Shown here one piece after another: positions 33,075 to 41,209 of a DNA stretch of 64,000 nucleotides. This DNA comes from Nonomuraea africana (lineage in GTDB: Bacteria; Actinomycetota; Actinomycetes; Streptosporangiales; Streptosporangiaceae): assembly GCF_014873535.1 (NCBI RefSeq), contig NZ_JADBEF010000001.1:7130001-7194000 (forward strand), read 5' to 3'. The number at the start of each line of letters is the position of its first letter. Position 1 is the stretch's first letter. The notes under the pieces were generated by a model that saw only the letters and a program-made list of their open reading frames with translations, made no database searches and had not been told where the DNA came from. The position numbers and the translations under genes are program-made.

Positions 33075-34745
33075 ATGCGGTTCACGGCCATCGAGGCGGA
33101 CGTCCGCGCGATGGTCACCGACCCGCGCTGGACGGCGCTCCCCCTCCAGTCGCGCGCCCACGCGATCGCGTCCAGGGCCCTGGCCACGCCCGACGGGGGC
33201 CGGTGGATCTTCGGCGCGCACGCCCGCTGGTACCTGCAGGACCCCATCGACGGCCGCTGGCACCTGACCGCCCCGCCACGCCAGTGCCCGGCCCGCATCC
33301 AGCCGCACACCGGCGTCCTGCTGCCGCACCTGGTGCCGCGCGGGCCCGACTTCGCCTTCACCGGATGGTCCAGCCAGGCGTTCGTCGGGCCCGACGTGCC
33401 CGCCGCGCTCACCGCCGAGATCCGCGCCCTGGTCAGGGCGAACGGCAGGCGCTCGGTCGACGACTTCCCGCTGAGCTCCTTTCGCGAGGTCTTCGCGAGC
33501 GACGTGCCGGGCACGGTGGCGGCGATCTGGGCGACGATCATGTGGTGCGCCTACGCACCCGCCTTCGACGGCAACGAGCAGCTGCTCTCGGTGTTCGGCG
33601 AGTACCTGGGCCGTCCGCTGCCCGGCGACGAGTGGGTGCGCTGGCTGCCCTCCCCGCCGCTGACCGCCCTCGTCACCCTGTACGGCGAGCGGATCAGAGC
33701 CGGCGCCGCCCGTGCCGCGCTGCGCCTGGCCGCCCTCATGGCCGACACGGCCGGGATCCTCGCGGCCGACGCGCGCTTCGCGCCGAGGGCCCAGGCGCTC
33801 ATCGCGATGCTGGAGCCCACTCTTCGCAATCCCGCCCTCGACCACCAGACCGCCACAGGCCCCCTCCCGGTGCACCGGCCACCCCTGGCCCCGCACCGGC
33901 TCCCCACGGGCCCTCTCGCCCCGCCTCCGGCCCACACGGACTCCTCCGGTGCCTTCCGCGCCCCCTCCGCCGACCACCCCCGAGCAGAATGGCCCCCCAC
34001 CGCCCACCCGCACGAGACCCAGGGATGGGCCACCACCGGCCACCCGCACGACGCCGCAGGATGGGCCACCTCTGGTCCCTCGCACGACGCCTCGGGATGG
34101 ATCGCCGCCGGGCACTCGCACGAGACCGCGGGGTGGACGCCCGGCGGTCGTTCACGCGAGATCTCGGGGTGGGCCTCCGCCGACCGATCGGTAGAGATGC
34201 CCGGCCGGACTCCCTCCGCGGATCCGCGCGAGGACCCGGGCGCGGCCGCCGCCGACGACGCGCTGCGGTGGGCGTGGCTGGCCAGGGTGCCCGACCGCCT
34301 GGCGCGGGCCGTCCTCGCGGAGACCGACCCCGGGGAGCACCTCCGCCACACCGTCGGCGACCTGCTCGAGGCCGTGGCCTTCGCCCCCGATCCGCACAGG
34401 ACGGCCGCCGCCCTCCTCGCGGCCGACCACGTCGACGCCCCCGAGGGGCTGCCCACCGTGTCGGCCTGGCTGGACCACCGCCTGCGCCACGCCCTCCACA
34501 CCCAGCTCGCCGCCTCGCACGGCGAGGACACCGAGCCCGACGGGTTCGAGGTGGGGCCGCGCTGGCTCGACACCGTCCCGCCCACCAGGGAGGAGGCGGC
34601 CGCGGTGCTGGGCGCCGCCTACGCGTCAGGGCTGGCGTGGTGCCGTCTCACCGGCACGCCCGTGCCGGGCGGTGGCTTCCCCGGGGCCGCCGCGATCGTT
34701 CACAGGCTCATCCATGAGCGCGACGATCCCCACCTAAACCACTAA
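33075..34745 (+). CDS. Uncharacterised protein with central 12-residue tandem repeats
   Basis: 556 residues; I recognise no family. Residues 1-265 look globular and helical ('DVPAALTAEIRALVRANGRR', 'TVAAIWATIMWCAYAPAFDG'). A Pro/His-rich linker (about 270-310) follows. Residues 311-382 then hold six degenerate 12-residue repeats of the type [H/R]-x-H-[D/E]-x-x-G-W-x-x-x-G. Residues 390-545 are globular again ('RWAWLARVPDRLARAVLAET'). There is no signal peptide or membrane segment, so it is cytoplasmic. The start is supported by a -10 element six bases upstream. No operon partner is visible. Confidence 0.7.
   Translation: MRFTAIEADVRAMVTDPRWTALPLQSRAHAIASRALATPDGGRWIFGAHARWYLQDPIDGRWHLTAPPRQCPARIQPHTGVLLPHLVPRGPDFAFTGWSSQAFVGPDVPAALTAEIRALVRANGRRSVDDFPLSSFREVFASDVPGTVAAIWATIMWCAYAPAFDGNEQLLSVFGEYLGRPLPGDEWVRWLPSPPLTALVTLYGERIRAGAARAALRLAALMADTAGILAADARFAPRAQALIAMLEPTLRNPALDHQTATGPLPVHRPPLAPHRLPTGPLAPPPAHTDSSGAFRAPSADHPRAEWPPTAHPHETQGWATTGHPHDAAGWATSGPSHDASGWIAAGHSHETAGWTPGGRSREISGWASADRSVEMPGRTPSADPREDPGAAAADDALRWAWLARVPDRLARAVLAETDPGEHLRHTVGDLLEAVAFAPDPHRTAAALLAADHVDAPEGLPTVSAWLDHRLRHALHTQLAASHGEDTEPDGFEVGPRWLDTVPPTREEAAAVLGAAYASGLAWCRLTGTPVPGGGFPGAAAIVHRLIHERDDPHLNH
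34005..34220 (+). repeat. Six in-frame 36-bp degenerate repeats
   Basis: The repeats encode HPHETQGWATTG, HPHDAAGWATSG, PSHDASGWIAAG, HSHETAGWTPGG, RSREISGWASAD and RSVEMPGRTPSA. Gly-Trp (Gly-Arg in the last) recurs every 12 residues. The phase is kept perfectly, which argues for protein-level selection or recent expansion. Confidence 0.7.
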
Positions 34746-34940
34746 TACGGCTATTTCACCCTTACTCGGTAAATATCGTTCCAGCGCGAGAATTCTCCGA
34801 ATTGTGATCTCGGAAACGGGAAATGATCCGTGTGGGGGCAGGATGGCACCGCAAGGAATGACCCCGATGGGCCATGTCGCCTGAAGGGCCCCCGCCGTAA
34901 CCTCGAAGAGGGTGTGGGCTGCGGAAGGAAGGACGACGCG

Positions 34941-35102
34941 GTGGGGCACGACGACCTGGACTCTCGGGTCCACGACCGTGTCGCGTTGGACGAGATTGCG
35001 CTCTACGCCGAGGTGCTCACCGCCGTCGCGATCAGCGAGCGGCGGCTGACCTTGGACGAACTCGACGACGCGCTCGGATTGCGGACTTCGGCGAGCCGCT
35101 GA
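34941..35102 (+). CDS. Small acidic hypothetical protein
   Basis: 53 residues from GTG 34941, with GGAAGGA about nine bases upstream. The sequence 'DLDSRVHDRVALDEIALYAE' then 'VLTAVAISERRLTLDELDDA' reads as two amphipathic helices joined by a turn. I have the impression of a conserved actinomycete small protein of this style, but I cannot name it. A perfect terminator follows the stop by about 20 bases. The 195 bp upstream (34746-34940) are AT-richer than the surroundings and probably carry the promoter; they include the palindrome GAGAATTCTC at 34788. Confidence 0.6.
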   Translation: MGHDDLDSRVHDRVALDEIALYAEVLTAVAISERRLTLDELDDALGLRTSASR

Positions 35103-35121
35103 AGGCCATCACATTGACCTA

Positions 35122-35157
35122 GTCCCGGACTCCCGCGGGGTCCGGGACACGGTTTTT
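35122..35157 (+). terminator. Intrinsic terminator
   Basis: GTCCCGGAC (35122-35130) pairs perfectly with GTCCGGGAC (35140-35148) around a nine-base loop, followed by ACGG and five T. It ends the small protein gene. Confidence 0.85.
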
Positions 35158-35188
35158 CTGATAGCTCACCGAAGCCCGAGATGACTAG

Positions 35189-35470
35189 TCACGAGCGGAC
35201 GAGTCGAGCGATCGCCGCCGACGCCTCCTTGACCTTCGCCTCCGCCTCGGGGCCTCCGGAGTTGATCGCGTCGGTCACGCAGTGGGAGATGTGCTCCTCC
35301 AGCAGCCCGAGGGCCACCGCCTGGAGCGCCCGCGTGGCCGCCGAGACCTGGGTGAGGATGTCGATGCAGTAGGCATCGTCCTCCACCATGCGCTGCAGGC
35401 CCCTGATCTGACCTTCGATCCGCCGCAGACGGGTCAGATAGGCCTGCTTGTCTCCGCTGTACCCATGCAT
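35189..35470 (-). CDS. csoR: CsoR-family metal-sensing repressor
   Basis: 93 residues of the DUF156/CsoR family. The copper-binding set Cys35, His60 and Cys64 is present in 'DDAYCIDIL' and 'LLEEHISHCVTDA', equivalent to the Cys-His-Cys of mycobacterial CsoR, so Cu(I) sensing is likely. The tetramer leaves its operator when Cu(I) binds. No copper ATPase or chaperone gene is adjacent. Its -10 element (TACCTT, 35482-35477) lies six bases before the ATG, inside the 3' end region of the glycosyltransferase gene, so it has its own leaderless promoter. Confidence 0.9.
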   Translation of the reverse strand: MHGYSGDKQAYLTRLRRIEGQIRGLQRMVEDDAYCIDILTQVSAATRALQAVALGLLEEHISHCVTDAINSGGPEAEAKVKEASAAIARLVRS

Positions 35471-35482
35471 GCATCAAAGGTA
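35471..35482 (-). promoter_or_regulatory. Leaderless -10 element of csoR
   Basis: On the minus strand TACCTT (35482-35477) is followed by six bases and ATG 35470; no Shine-Dalgarno sequence is present. Confidence 0.55.
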
Positions 35483-35487
35483 CCCAG

Positions 35488-36552
35488 TCAGCGGAGGTCG
35501 GCGATCAGCCGTTCCCACTGCGCCGAGATCTCGGGCGCCGCGTGCCCCGTGGCGGTCTCGAGCGCTCCGGCCGCCAGCGATCTGCGCCTGCGATCGTCGT
35601 CGACCAGCGTGAGCAGGGCCGAGGCGTACAGCTCGATCTCCCCCTCGGGCACGAGCACGCCGTTGTAGCCGGTGACGATGTACTCGGCGGCGCCTGTGGC
35701 GCCGTCGAAACCCACCACGGGCACGCCGCAGCCCATCGCCTCCAGCACGGTCATCCCGAGCGTCTCCGCGCGTGACGTGGTCGCCACGATCGACGCCTTG
35801 GCGAACTCCCCTGCCAGGTCGGGCGTGGTCCCCATGAAGTAGACGTGGTTGTGCAGGTTGAGGTCGCGCACCAGGTCACGCAGCCTGCGCTCCTCGGGGC
35901 CCGAGCCGTACAGCCTGAGCCGCCAGTCGGGGCGCTTGTCCGCCACGATCGCGAAGGCCCTGATCAGCCGGTCGTAGGCGCGGGCGGCCACCAGGCGCCC
36001 GCCGGTCGCCACGATCCTGTTGTCCATCCGCGAGCGCGGCCACGGCCCGCCGGGCAGGGCGTCGGGCACCACGTGGACCGCGGGACCCGCGGTCTCGAGC
36101 AGCCGCCGCCAGTCGTCCCTCGCCCCCTCGGTGGAGGTCACCACCGCGTCGAGCCGGGGGTAGAACCGCTTCACGGGCGCCGGTACGGCAGGCCGCCCCC
36201 ACTCCCAAGCGATCTTGACCAGCTCCCTCGGGGCCGATCTGGCCGCCTGGACACTGATGCCGGGCCGGGTGGTGATGAGAACATCACTCCTGAGCGTGCG
36301 CACCAACCGCCACAGCGCCACCTCGGTGCGCATCTGGCCACGCGGCAGCAACTGCCTCGACCCGGGCCTGGCGTCGATCAGTGAGCGCATCGACACCCGC
36401 CCGCTCACCGGAAAGAACGGCTTCTCCTTCTGCCGCCTGACGCTGATGACCTCGACCTCGTGCCGCTCGGCCAGGTCGGAGGCGAGGTTGAGGACGGCGC
36501 GCACATCTCCCCGCATGACGTAGGCGGAGGGGAGAACGAGGCTGACCTTCAC
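35488..36552 (-). CDS. Glycosyltransferase family 4 protein
   Basis: 354 residues, GT-B fold. The N-terminal half begins 'KVSLVLPSAYVMRGDVRAV'. The C-terminal donor-binding half has 'GGRLVAARAYDRLIRAFAIV', 'LRLYGSGPEERRLRDLV', and the E-x7-E region 'SRAETLGMTVLEAMGCGVPV'. GT4 enzymes transfer sugars with retention, often to polysaccharides, lipids or natural products; donor and acceptor are unknown. GTG 36552 overlaps the stop of the upstream unknown gene (GTGA), so the two are coupled and may act together. Confidence 0.9.
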   Translation of the reverse strand: MKVSLVLPSAYVMRGDVRAVLNLASDLAERHEVEVISVRRQKEKPFFPVSGRVSMRSLIDARPGSRQLLPRGQMRTEVALWRLVRTLRSDVLITTRPGISVQAARSAPRELVKIAWEWGRPAVPAPVKRFYPRLDAVVTSTEGARDDWRRLLETAGPAVHVVPDALPGGPWPRSRMDNRIVATGGRLVAARAYDRLIRAFAIVADKRPDWRLRLYGSGPEERRLRDLVRDLNLHNHVYFMGTTPDLAGEFAKASIVATTSRAETLGMTVLEAMGCGVPVVGFDGATGAAEYIVTGYNGVLVPEGEIELYASALLTLVDDDRRRRSLAAGALETATGHAAPEISAQWERLIADLR

Positions 36553-37421
36553 ACGCCCACCTCGATCCGCAGCTCGTCGTCGGCGGTGTAGCACGGGCGG
36601 ACCGGCACGCCGTCCACCCGCATCGCCGGATAGTGCAGGCGGCGGCGCTTGCCGTCGACGTCGTCCAGCCGGGAGGCGAGGCGCAGCGGCGCCGGCACAC
36701 CCTCCACCTCCAGCGAAGGCTCCCAGGTGCCCGCGCCCTCGGGATCGGCCGCGATCACGTCGACCAGCGAGACGGCGGCGTGGAAGCGCACCCCCTGGAC
36801 GGTCGCGACGGCGGCCACCGTGGTCGCCGCCGCCTCGTCCACCGCCCCGCCGTCCGGCGTGTCATCGGCCCGCGAGGGCCGCCTGCGCTGCAGTGAGAGC
36901 GTGGCCTCGTGCCTGGCGTCGTCGTCGTCGAGCCCCGTGTAGGCCAGCAGCCCGGTGACCTCGAAGCGGCCCTCCCTGAACCAGACCGCGCGCACCTCGG
37001 CGGCGGGCTCGGCGGTGCAGATCTTCAGCGCCAGGAAGCCGTTCCGCGTGCGGTAGGCCCGGTAGGCGAGCGTGCGCCTCGACAGCGCGTAGGTGTCGAG
37101 ATGGTCGAGGGAGAAGCCGGGGTCGACGCTCCTGATGCGGGTGCGGCCGTCGTCGTCCCCGAGGTAGGCGTCCCACCGGCCGGAGGTCAGCGTCAGCGGT
37201 GACAGCGAGACCGCGAGCGCGGCGTCGCGCACCTCCGCGCCCGCTGCGCCCAGCGAGATGCGGCGCTCGATCCCCGTCGCGCGGTGACGCAGGATCAGCT
37301 CCATGCCGGGTTTCAGCGGGCGGTCGACGGCCAGTCGGAGGGAGAGCACGTCAGCCAGGGTGACTTCGGCGTCGGTCACGACGACGCGCATCCGCAGCCC
37401 CTCCCCGTCGAATGAAGCCAT
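36549..37421 (-). CDS. Uncharacterised protein coupled to a glycosyltransferase
   Basis: 290 residues, mostly predicted beta ('RVVVTDAEVTLADVLSLRLA', 'GRWDAYLGDDDGRTRIRSVD', 'YRAYRTRNGFLALKICTA'). There is no signal peptide or membrane helix. The 'WDAYL' and 'RTRNGFLALK' phrases recall the unnamed beta-domains found beside capsule or teichoic-acid glycosyltransferases (TagF-adjacent style), but I cannot assign a family. It is the first gene of a two-gene unit whose second gene overlaps it by four bases. Confidence 0.65.
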   Translation of the reverse strand: MASFDGEGLRMRVVVTDAEVTLADVLSLRLAVDRPLKPGMELILRHRATGIERRISLGAAGAEVRDAALAVSLSPLTLTSGRWDAYLGDDDGRTRIRSVDPGFSLDHLDTYALSRRTLAYRAYRTRNGFLALKICTAEPAAEVRAVWFREGRFEVTGLLAYTGLDDDDARHEATLSLQRRRPSRADDTPDGGAVDEAAATTVAAVATVQGVRFHAAVSLVDVIAADPEGAGTWEPSLEVEGVPAPLRLASRLDDVDGKRRRLHYPAMRVDGVPVRPCYTADDELRIEVGV

Positions 37422-37496
37422 GCGACGTTGAGGTTACCGTGATTTTCCCGTTATGTGGAGAAAGGTTTTCGGCCTTGTCGCGCGACTGACATGCGA

Positions 37497-37525
37497 AAGT
37501 CCGCAACACCAGGTGTTGCGGACTT
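37497..37525 (-). terminator. Perfect 14-bp-stem hairpin after the iron-sulfur reductase gene
   Basis: AAGTCCGCAACACC and GGTGTTGCGGACTT flank a single base (37511), giving a 29-bp perfect inverted repeat six bases past the reductase stop. There is no T-run on the minus strand, so it may act as a Rho-independent terminator of the actinomycete type or protect the mRNA 3' end. Confidence 0.7.
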
Positions 37526-37530
37526 CCGAC

Positions 37531-39636
37531 TCAGCCCTTGACAGACTTGATCAACAGCTGGGCCACGTCGACGACCTCCAGCGTCTCCTTGGCCTCGCCG
37601 CTGTTCTTCTTCTCGTTGATCGCGTCGCCCAGCATCACCATGCAGAACGGGCAGGCGGTGGAGACCGTGTCGGGATTCGTGGTCAGCGCCTCGTCCACGC
37701 GCTCGGTGTTGATGCGCTTGCCGATGCGCTCCTCCATCCACATGCGCGCGCCACCCGCGCCGCAGCAGAAGCCCCTGTCCTTGTGCCGGTGCATCTCCTG
37801 CGTCTGAACGCCCGGCACCTTCGACATGATGTCGCGGGGCTGGCTGTAGACCTTGTTGTGGCGGCCGAGGAAGCACGGGTCGTGGTAGGTGATCTTCTCC
37901 TCGATCGGCGTGATCGGGGTGAGCTTGCCCTCGTCCACCAGCTTGGCGAGCAGCTGCGTGTGGTGCACGACCTCGTAGGTGCCGCCGAGCTGCGGGTACT
38001 CGTTGGCCAGCGTGTTGAAGCAGTGGGGGCAGGTCGCCACGATCTTCTTCACGCCCGCCTCGTTCAGCGTCTCGATGTTCTGCTGGGCGAGCATGTTGAA
38101 GAGGAACTCCATGCCCAGGCGGCGGGCCGGGTCACCGGTGCACGCCTCGGCGGGACCGAGCACCGCGAACTTCACGCCCGCGATGTGGAGCAGTTCGGCG
38201 ACGGCCTTCGTGGTCTTCTTGGCCCGGTCCTCCAGGGCTCCGGCACAGCCGACCCAGAACAGGTACTCGGTGTCCTCGGGCATCTTCTCGTCGATGAGCG
38301 TGACCTCGAAGTCAAGCTCCTCGATCCAGTCGGCCCGCTTCATCTCGGACATGCCCCACGGGTTGCCCTTGTTCTCCAGGTTCTTCACCATCACTCCCGC
38401 CTCGGACGGGAACGACGACTCCACCATCACCTGGTAGCGGCGCATGTCGAGGATGTGGTCGATGTGCTCGATGTCCACCGGGCACTGCTCGACGCAGGCG
38501 CCACAGTTGGTGCAGGACCACAGGACGTCGGGGTGGATGACGCCCTCCTCGCCGACCAGCGGCTTCTCCAGCAGCGCCAGCACGTCGGTGTCGGCGTGGC
38601 TGGTGTCGCCCTGCAGCAGGTACGGCGCGACCTTGAAGGCGTGGTCGCGCTGGTCGAGGATGAGCATCTTCGGCGACAGCGGCTTGTCGGTGTTCCAGGC
38701 GGGACACTGCGACTGGCACCGGCCGCACTCGGTGCAGGAGTAGAAGTCGAGGAAGCCCTTCCACGTCGTGTCGCCGATCTTCCCCCTGCCCAGCTTCTCG
38801 GGGTCGAGGTCCTCGTCCTCGAAGTCGACGGGCTTGCCGTCCACGCGCATCTCGGGCGCGGCGCCCAGGCCGTCGGGGCGGCGGGAGAACAGCACGTTCA
38901 GCGGCGCGGTGAAGATGTGCAGGTGCTTGGAGTTCACCACGATGACCAGGAACACCAGCATGAAGCCGATGTGCAGGAGCAGGGCGATCTCTTCGAGCAG
39001 CGGACTGGCGGGCAGCACGTTCCCCAGGGCCAGCGAGACGAAGGCGCCGCCGTCGTAGGGGAGGTTGTTGTTGGCCGCCGCGACGCCGCGGGCCAGGAAC
39101 AGCGTCCAGATGATGTTGAAGATCATGAACAGGACGAGCCACGCGCCGCCGAGGTGGGAGCCGGAGAAGCGCGACTTGCGGCCCAGCGTCTTCGGCGAGT
39201 TCTTGACGCGGATCACCGCGAACGCCACGAGGCCGAGCAGACACGCGACCGCGATGAAGTCCTGGAGGAAGCCCAGGACCGACCACTGCCCGATCAGCGG
39301 GATGTGGAAGTTCGGCCGCCCAGTGACCGCGCCCTGGATGATCGCGCCGTACGCCTCGATGTAGACGGTCAGCAGGATGAAGAAGGCCCACATGACGAAG
39401 AAGTGCGCGACGCCCGAGGGTGTCCACTTCAGCAGCTTCTTCTGGCCGAACACCTCGACCAGCTGGGCCTTGGCCTCGTCGCCCGCGTGCGCCTTGGCGT
39501 ACTCGATGCGCTCGGGCGCCGGCGGGCCGACCGTGGCCAGCTTGAACAGGAACAGCGCTCGACGGCCCGCCACGGCGACCGCCGCGACGGTCATCGCGAG
39601 CCCGATGATGGCTACCCAGAGCACGATTCCTCCCAC
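37531..39636 (-). CDS. Membrane iron-sulfur oxidoreductase, EtfD/HdrD-like
   Basis: 701 residues. The N-terminal 260 residues hold five to six membrane helices of the nitrate-reductase-gamma type. Two 4Fe-4S motifs follow, 'CTECGRCQSQCP' (about 305) and 'CTNCGACVEQCP' (about 375), then two CCG domains ('VGCAGALEDRA', 'CPHCFNTLANEYP'; 'HDPCFLGRHNKVY', 'RGFCCGAGGARMW'). This matches the EtfD family (Rv0338c in M. tuberculosis), which passes electrons from ETF in fatty-acid oxidation to the menaquinone pool. The start may be GTG 39636 or GTG 39624; GGAGG precedes the second by four bases. A TetR gene and a palindrome lie just upstream. Confidence 0.88.
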   Translation of the reverse strand: MGGIVLWVAIIGLAMTVAAVAVAGRRALFLFKLATVGPPAPERIEYAKAHAGDEAKAQLVEVFGQKKLLKWTPSGVAHFFVMWAFFILLTVYIEAYGAIIQGAVTGRPNFHIPLIGQWSVLGFLQDFIAVACLLGLVAFAVIRVKNSPKTLGRKSRFSGSHLGGAWLVLFMIFNIIWTLFLARGVAAANNNLPYDGGAFVSLALGNVLPASPLLEEIALLLHIGFMLVFLVIVVNSKHLHIFTAPLNVLFSRRPDGLGAAPEMRVDGKPVDFEDEDLDPEKLGRGKIGDTTWKGFLDFYSCTECGRCQSQCPAWNTDKPLSPKMLILDQRDHAFKVAPYLLQGDTSHADTDVLALLEKPLVGEEGVIHPDVLWSCTNCGACVEQCPVDIEHIDHILDMRRYQVMVESSFPSEAGVMVKNLENKGNPWGMSEMKRADWIEELDFEVTLIDEKMPEDTEYLFWVGCAGALEDRAKKTTKAVAELLHIAGVKFAVLGPAEACTGDPARRLGMEFLFNMLAQQNIETLNEAGVKKIVATCPHCFNTLANEYPQLGGTYEVVHHTQLLAKLVDEGKLTPITPIEEKITYHDPCFLGRHNKVYSQPRDIMSKVPGVQTQEMHRHKDRGFCCGAGGARMWMEERIGKRINTERVDEALTTNPDTVSTACPFCMVMLGDAINEKKNSGEAKETLEVVDVAQLLIKSVKG

Positions 39637-39691
39637 AGACGGCGTCAGGCCAATCCTACCGGTGAGTAACTTTGCACCGATACGGCCATAT

Positions 39692-39706
39692 TAGAACATT
39701 GCTCTA
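39692..39706. promoter_or_regulatory. TetR-type palindrome upstream of the iron-sulfur reductase
   Basis: TAGAACATTGCTCTA is an imperfect 15-bp palindrome (12 positions symmetric). It overlaps the stop codon of the tetR gene and lies 56 bp upstream of the reductase start. It is a candidate operator through which the adjacent TetR protein controls the reductase. Confidence 0.45.
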
Positions 39707-40285
39707 TGGAGCCAGATAGCGCTGCACCGTCGGCGCGAGCAGCTCCACCAGGTCCTCCAGATCGGCGGAGGCCAGCGGCTCGAGCGCGAGCACGTAGCGA
39801 GCCAGCACCACGCCGATGAGCTGGGCGAAGGCCGCCTCCATCCGCAGGTGCGACACGCCGAGCCCGTCGGCCACCTTATACAGCAGCGCGTTGGTGATGA
39901 ACTCCCGAATCATGCCGACGACCTGCTCGTTGGTCATCGCCGACCGGAGCAGCGCGAGCACCGGCTCCCTGGCCTGGGCGTCGGACGTCACCGTCAGGAT
40001 GAATCTGACGAGCCGCTCGCCGACCTCCTCGCGCGGCCCCTCCAGGACCAGGGGCACCACCTGGGCCGGATCGATCGGCAGCTGCATGGCCGCGACGAAC
40101 AGGCCCTCCTTGGTGTCGAAGTAGTGGTGCACGAGCGCGGGGTCCACCGCCGCCTCGCGGGCGATGCCGCGGATCGTCGCCTTGTCGAAGCCCTTCTCCG
40201 CGAACACCTGCCGGGCCGCGGCGAGGATCTCGCCGCGGGTGTCGGCCGCCCCCGGCCTGCGTCCCGTGCGCCGGTTGACGGTCAC
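39704..40285 (-). CDS. TetR-family transcriptional regulator
   Basis: 193 residues from GTG 40285. The N-terminal HTH reads 'TRGEILAAARQVFAEKGFDK' and 'ATIRGIAREAAVDPALVHHY', the consensus TetR pattern. The ligand domain is of the TetR_C_17-like type ('AFAQLIGVVLARYVLALEPL'). GTG 40285 overlaps the stop of the upstream methyltransferase (GTGA), so the genes are co-translated. Because the operator-like palindrome lies between this gene and the reductase, the latter is the best target candidate. An in-frame reading to 40696 is spurious. Confidence 0.9.
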   Translation of the reverse strand: MTVNRRTGRRPGAADTRGEILAAARQVFAEKGFDKATIRGIAREAAVDPALVHHYFDTKEGLFVAAMQLPIDPAQVVPLVLEGPREEVGERLVRFILTVTSDAQAREPVLALLRSAMTNEQVVGMIREFITNALLYKVADGLGVSHLRMEAAFAQLIGVVLARYVLALEPLASADLEDLVELLAPTVQRYLAP

Positions 40286-41169
40286 CTGCCGACCGCCAGG
40301 TAGACGCGCATCGGCACGGTGAGCAGGCCGTCGGGGAAGACCCTGATCAGCTCCGCCCGCTGCCTGTCGACCAGCTCGTCGGCGGCCTCCTGGGTCAGGG
40401 CCGCCATGTAGGAGTGGGAGCGCAGGTCGAGCAGGAACTCCTCCACCGCCACCAGGCGGGTCCAGTGCAGCCAGCGCTCCTCCACCCGCAGCGCGGCGGC
40501 GATCTGCGGCACCCGCCACTCGGGCAGCGCGGGACCCCAGTAGGTCGGGCACGACTCGGCCAGGCGCACCTCGTAGGCGGCCAGCCAGTCGGCCTTGCCC
40601 GCGTCGGTCGTGTTCCACCAGGCGGCGATCGCGCCTCCCGGCCGCAGCGCCCTCCTGGCCTCGGCGACGGAGGTCACGGGGTCGAGCCAGTGCCACGACT
40701 GGGCGTAGGTCACCAGGTCGGCGCCGCCGTCCCTGATCGGGAGCGCGTTTCCGTCGCCCTGCACCACGACCAACCGGCCCGATGCGCTTGCGCCTGACTC
40801 GAGTCGTCCTTCTTCGTCCGGCGCGTCCGCCGCCTCGGCCCCCGGAGAGCCCACGGGCTGCCCCTCACGGGCCGGCGTCTGGCCGGCTCGCTGTGCCGTA
40901 CCTGAGCGGTCTCGGGCCACCAGGCGCGCGAGCATCTCGCGCCCCGGGTCGACGGCGACCACCCGGGCGCCACGGGCGCGCAGCGCGCGGCTGGAGATGC
41001 CGGTGCCCGCGCCCACGTCCACCACGGTCGCGCCGGCCAGCGGGATCCCCGAGACCTCCGACAGAGCGCGGAACAGCTCGTCGGGGTAGCCGGGCCGGGC
41101 GGCGTCGTAGGCATCGGCGACCCGGTCGAACACCCTGCCAAGCGCGCGAGAGGGGCCAGTGACACTCAT
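40282..41169 (-). CDS. Class I SAM-dependent methyltransferase with a low-complexity insertion
   Basis: 295 residues. Motif I 'VVDVGAGTGISSRALRARG' and the acidic 'VVAVDPGREML' are normal for a UbiE/Smt-like methyltransferase. About 45 residues rich in Ala, Gly, Glu and Ser ('SGTAQRAGQTPAREGQPVG' to 'GRLESGASASG') then interrupt the domain before motif II 'VVVQGDGNALPI'. Members of this family typically lack this insertion. The C-terminal half ('YAQSWHWLDPVTSVAEARRA') is intact, so the enzyme could still fold with a disordered loop. The substrate is unknown. It is coupled to the downstream tetR gene. Confidence 0.85.
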   Translation of the reverse strand: MSVTGPSRALGRVFDRVADAYDAARPGYPDELFRALSEVSGIPLAGATVVDVGAGTGISSRALRARGARVVAVDPGREMLARLVARDRSGTAQRAGQTPAREGQPVGSPGAEAADAPDEEGRLESGASASGRLVVVQGDGNALPIRDGGADLVTYAQSWHWLDPVTSVAEARRALRPGGAIAAWWNTTDAGKADWLAAYEVRLAESCPTYWGPALPEWRVPQIAAALRVEERWLHWTRLVAVEEFLLDLRSHSYMAALTQEAADELVDRQRAELIRVFPDGLLTVPMRVYLAVGR

Positions 41170-41209
41170 GAGAACACTTTGCCCCACTCGCTGACCATCT
41201 AGACGCCGC

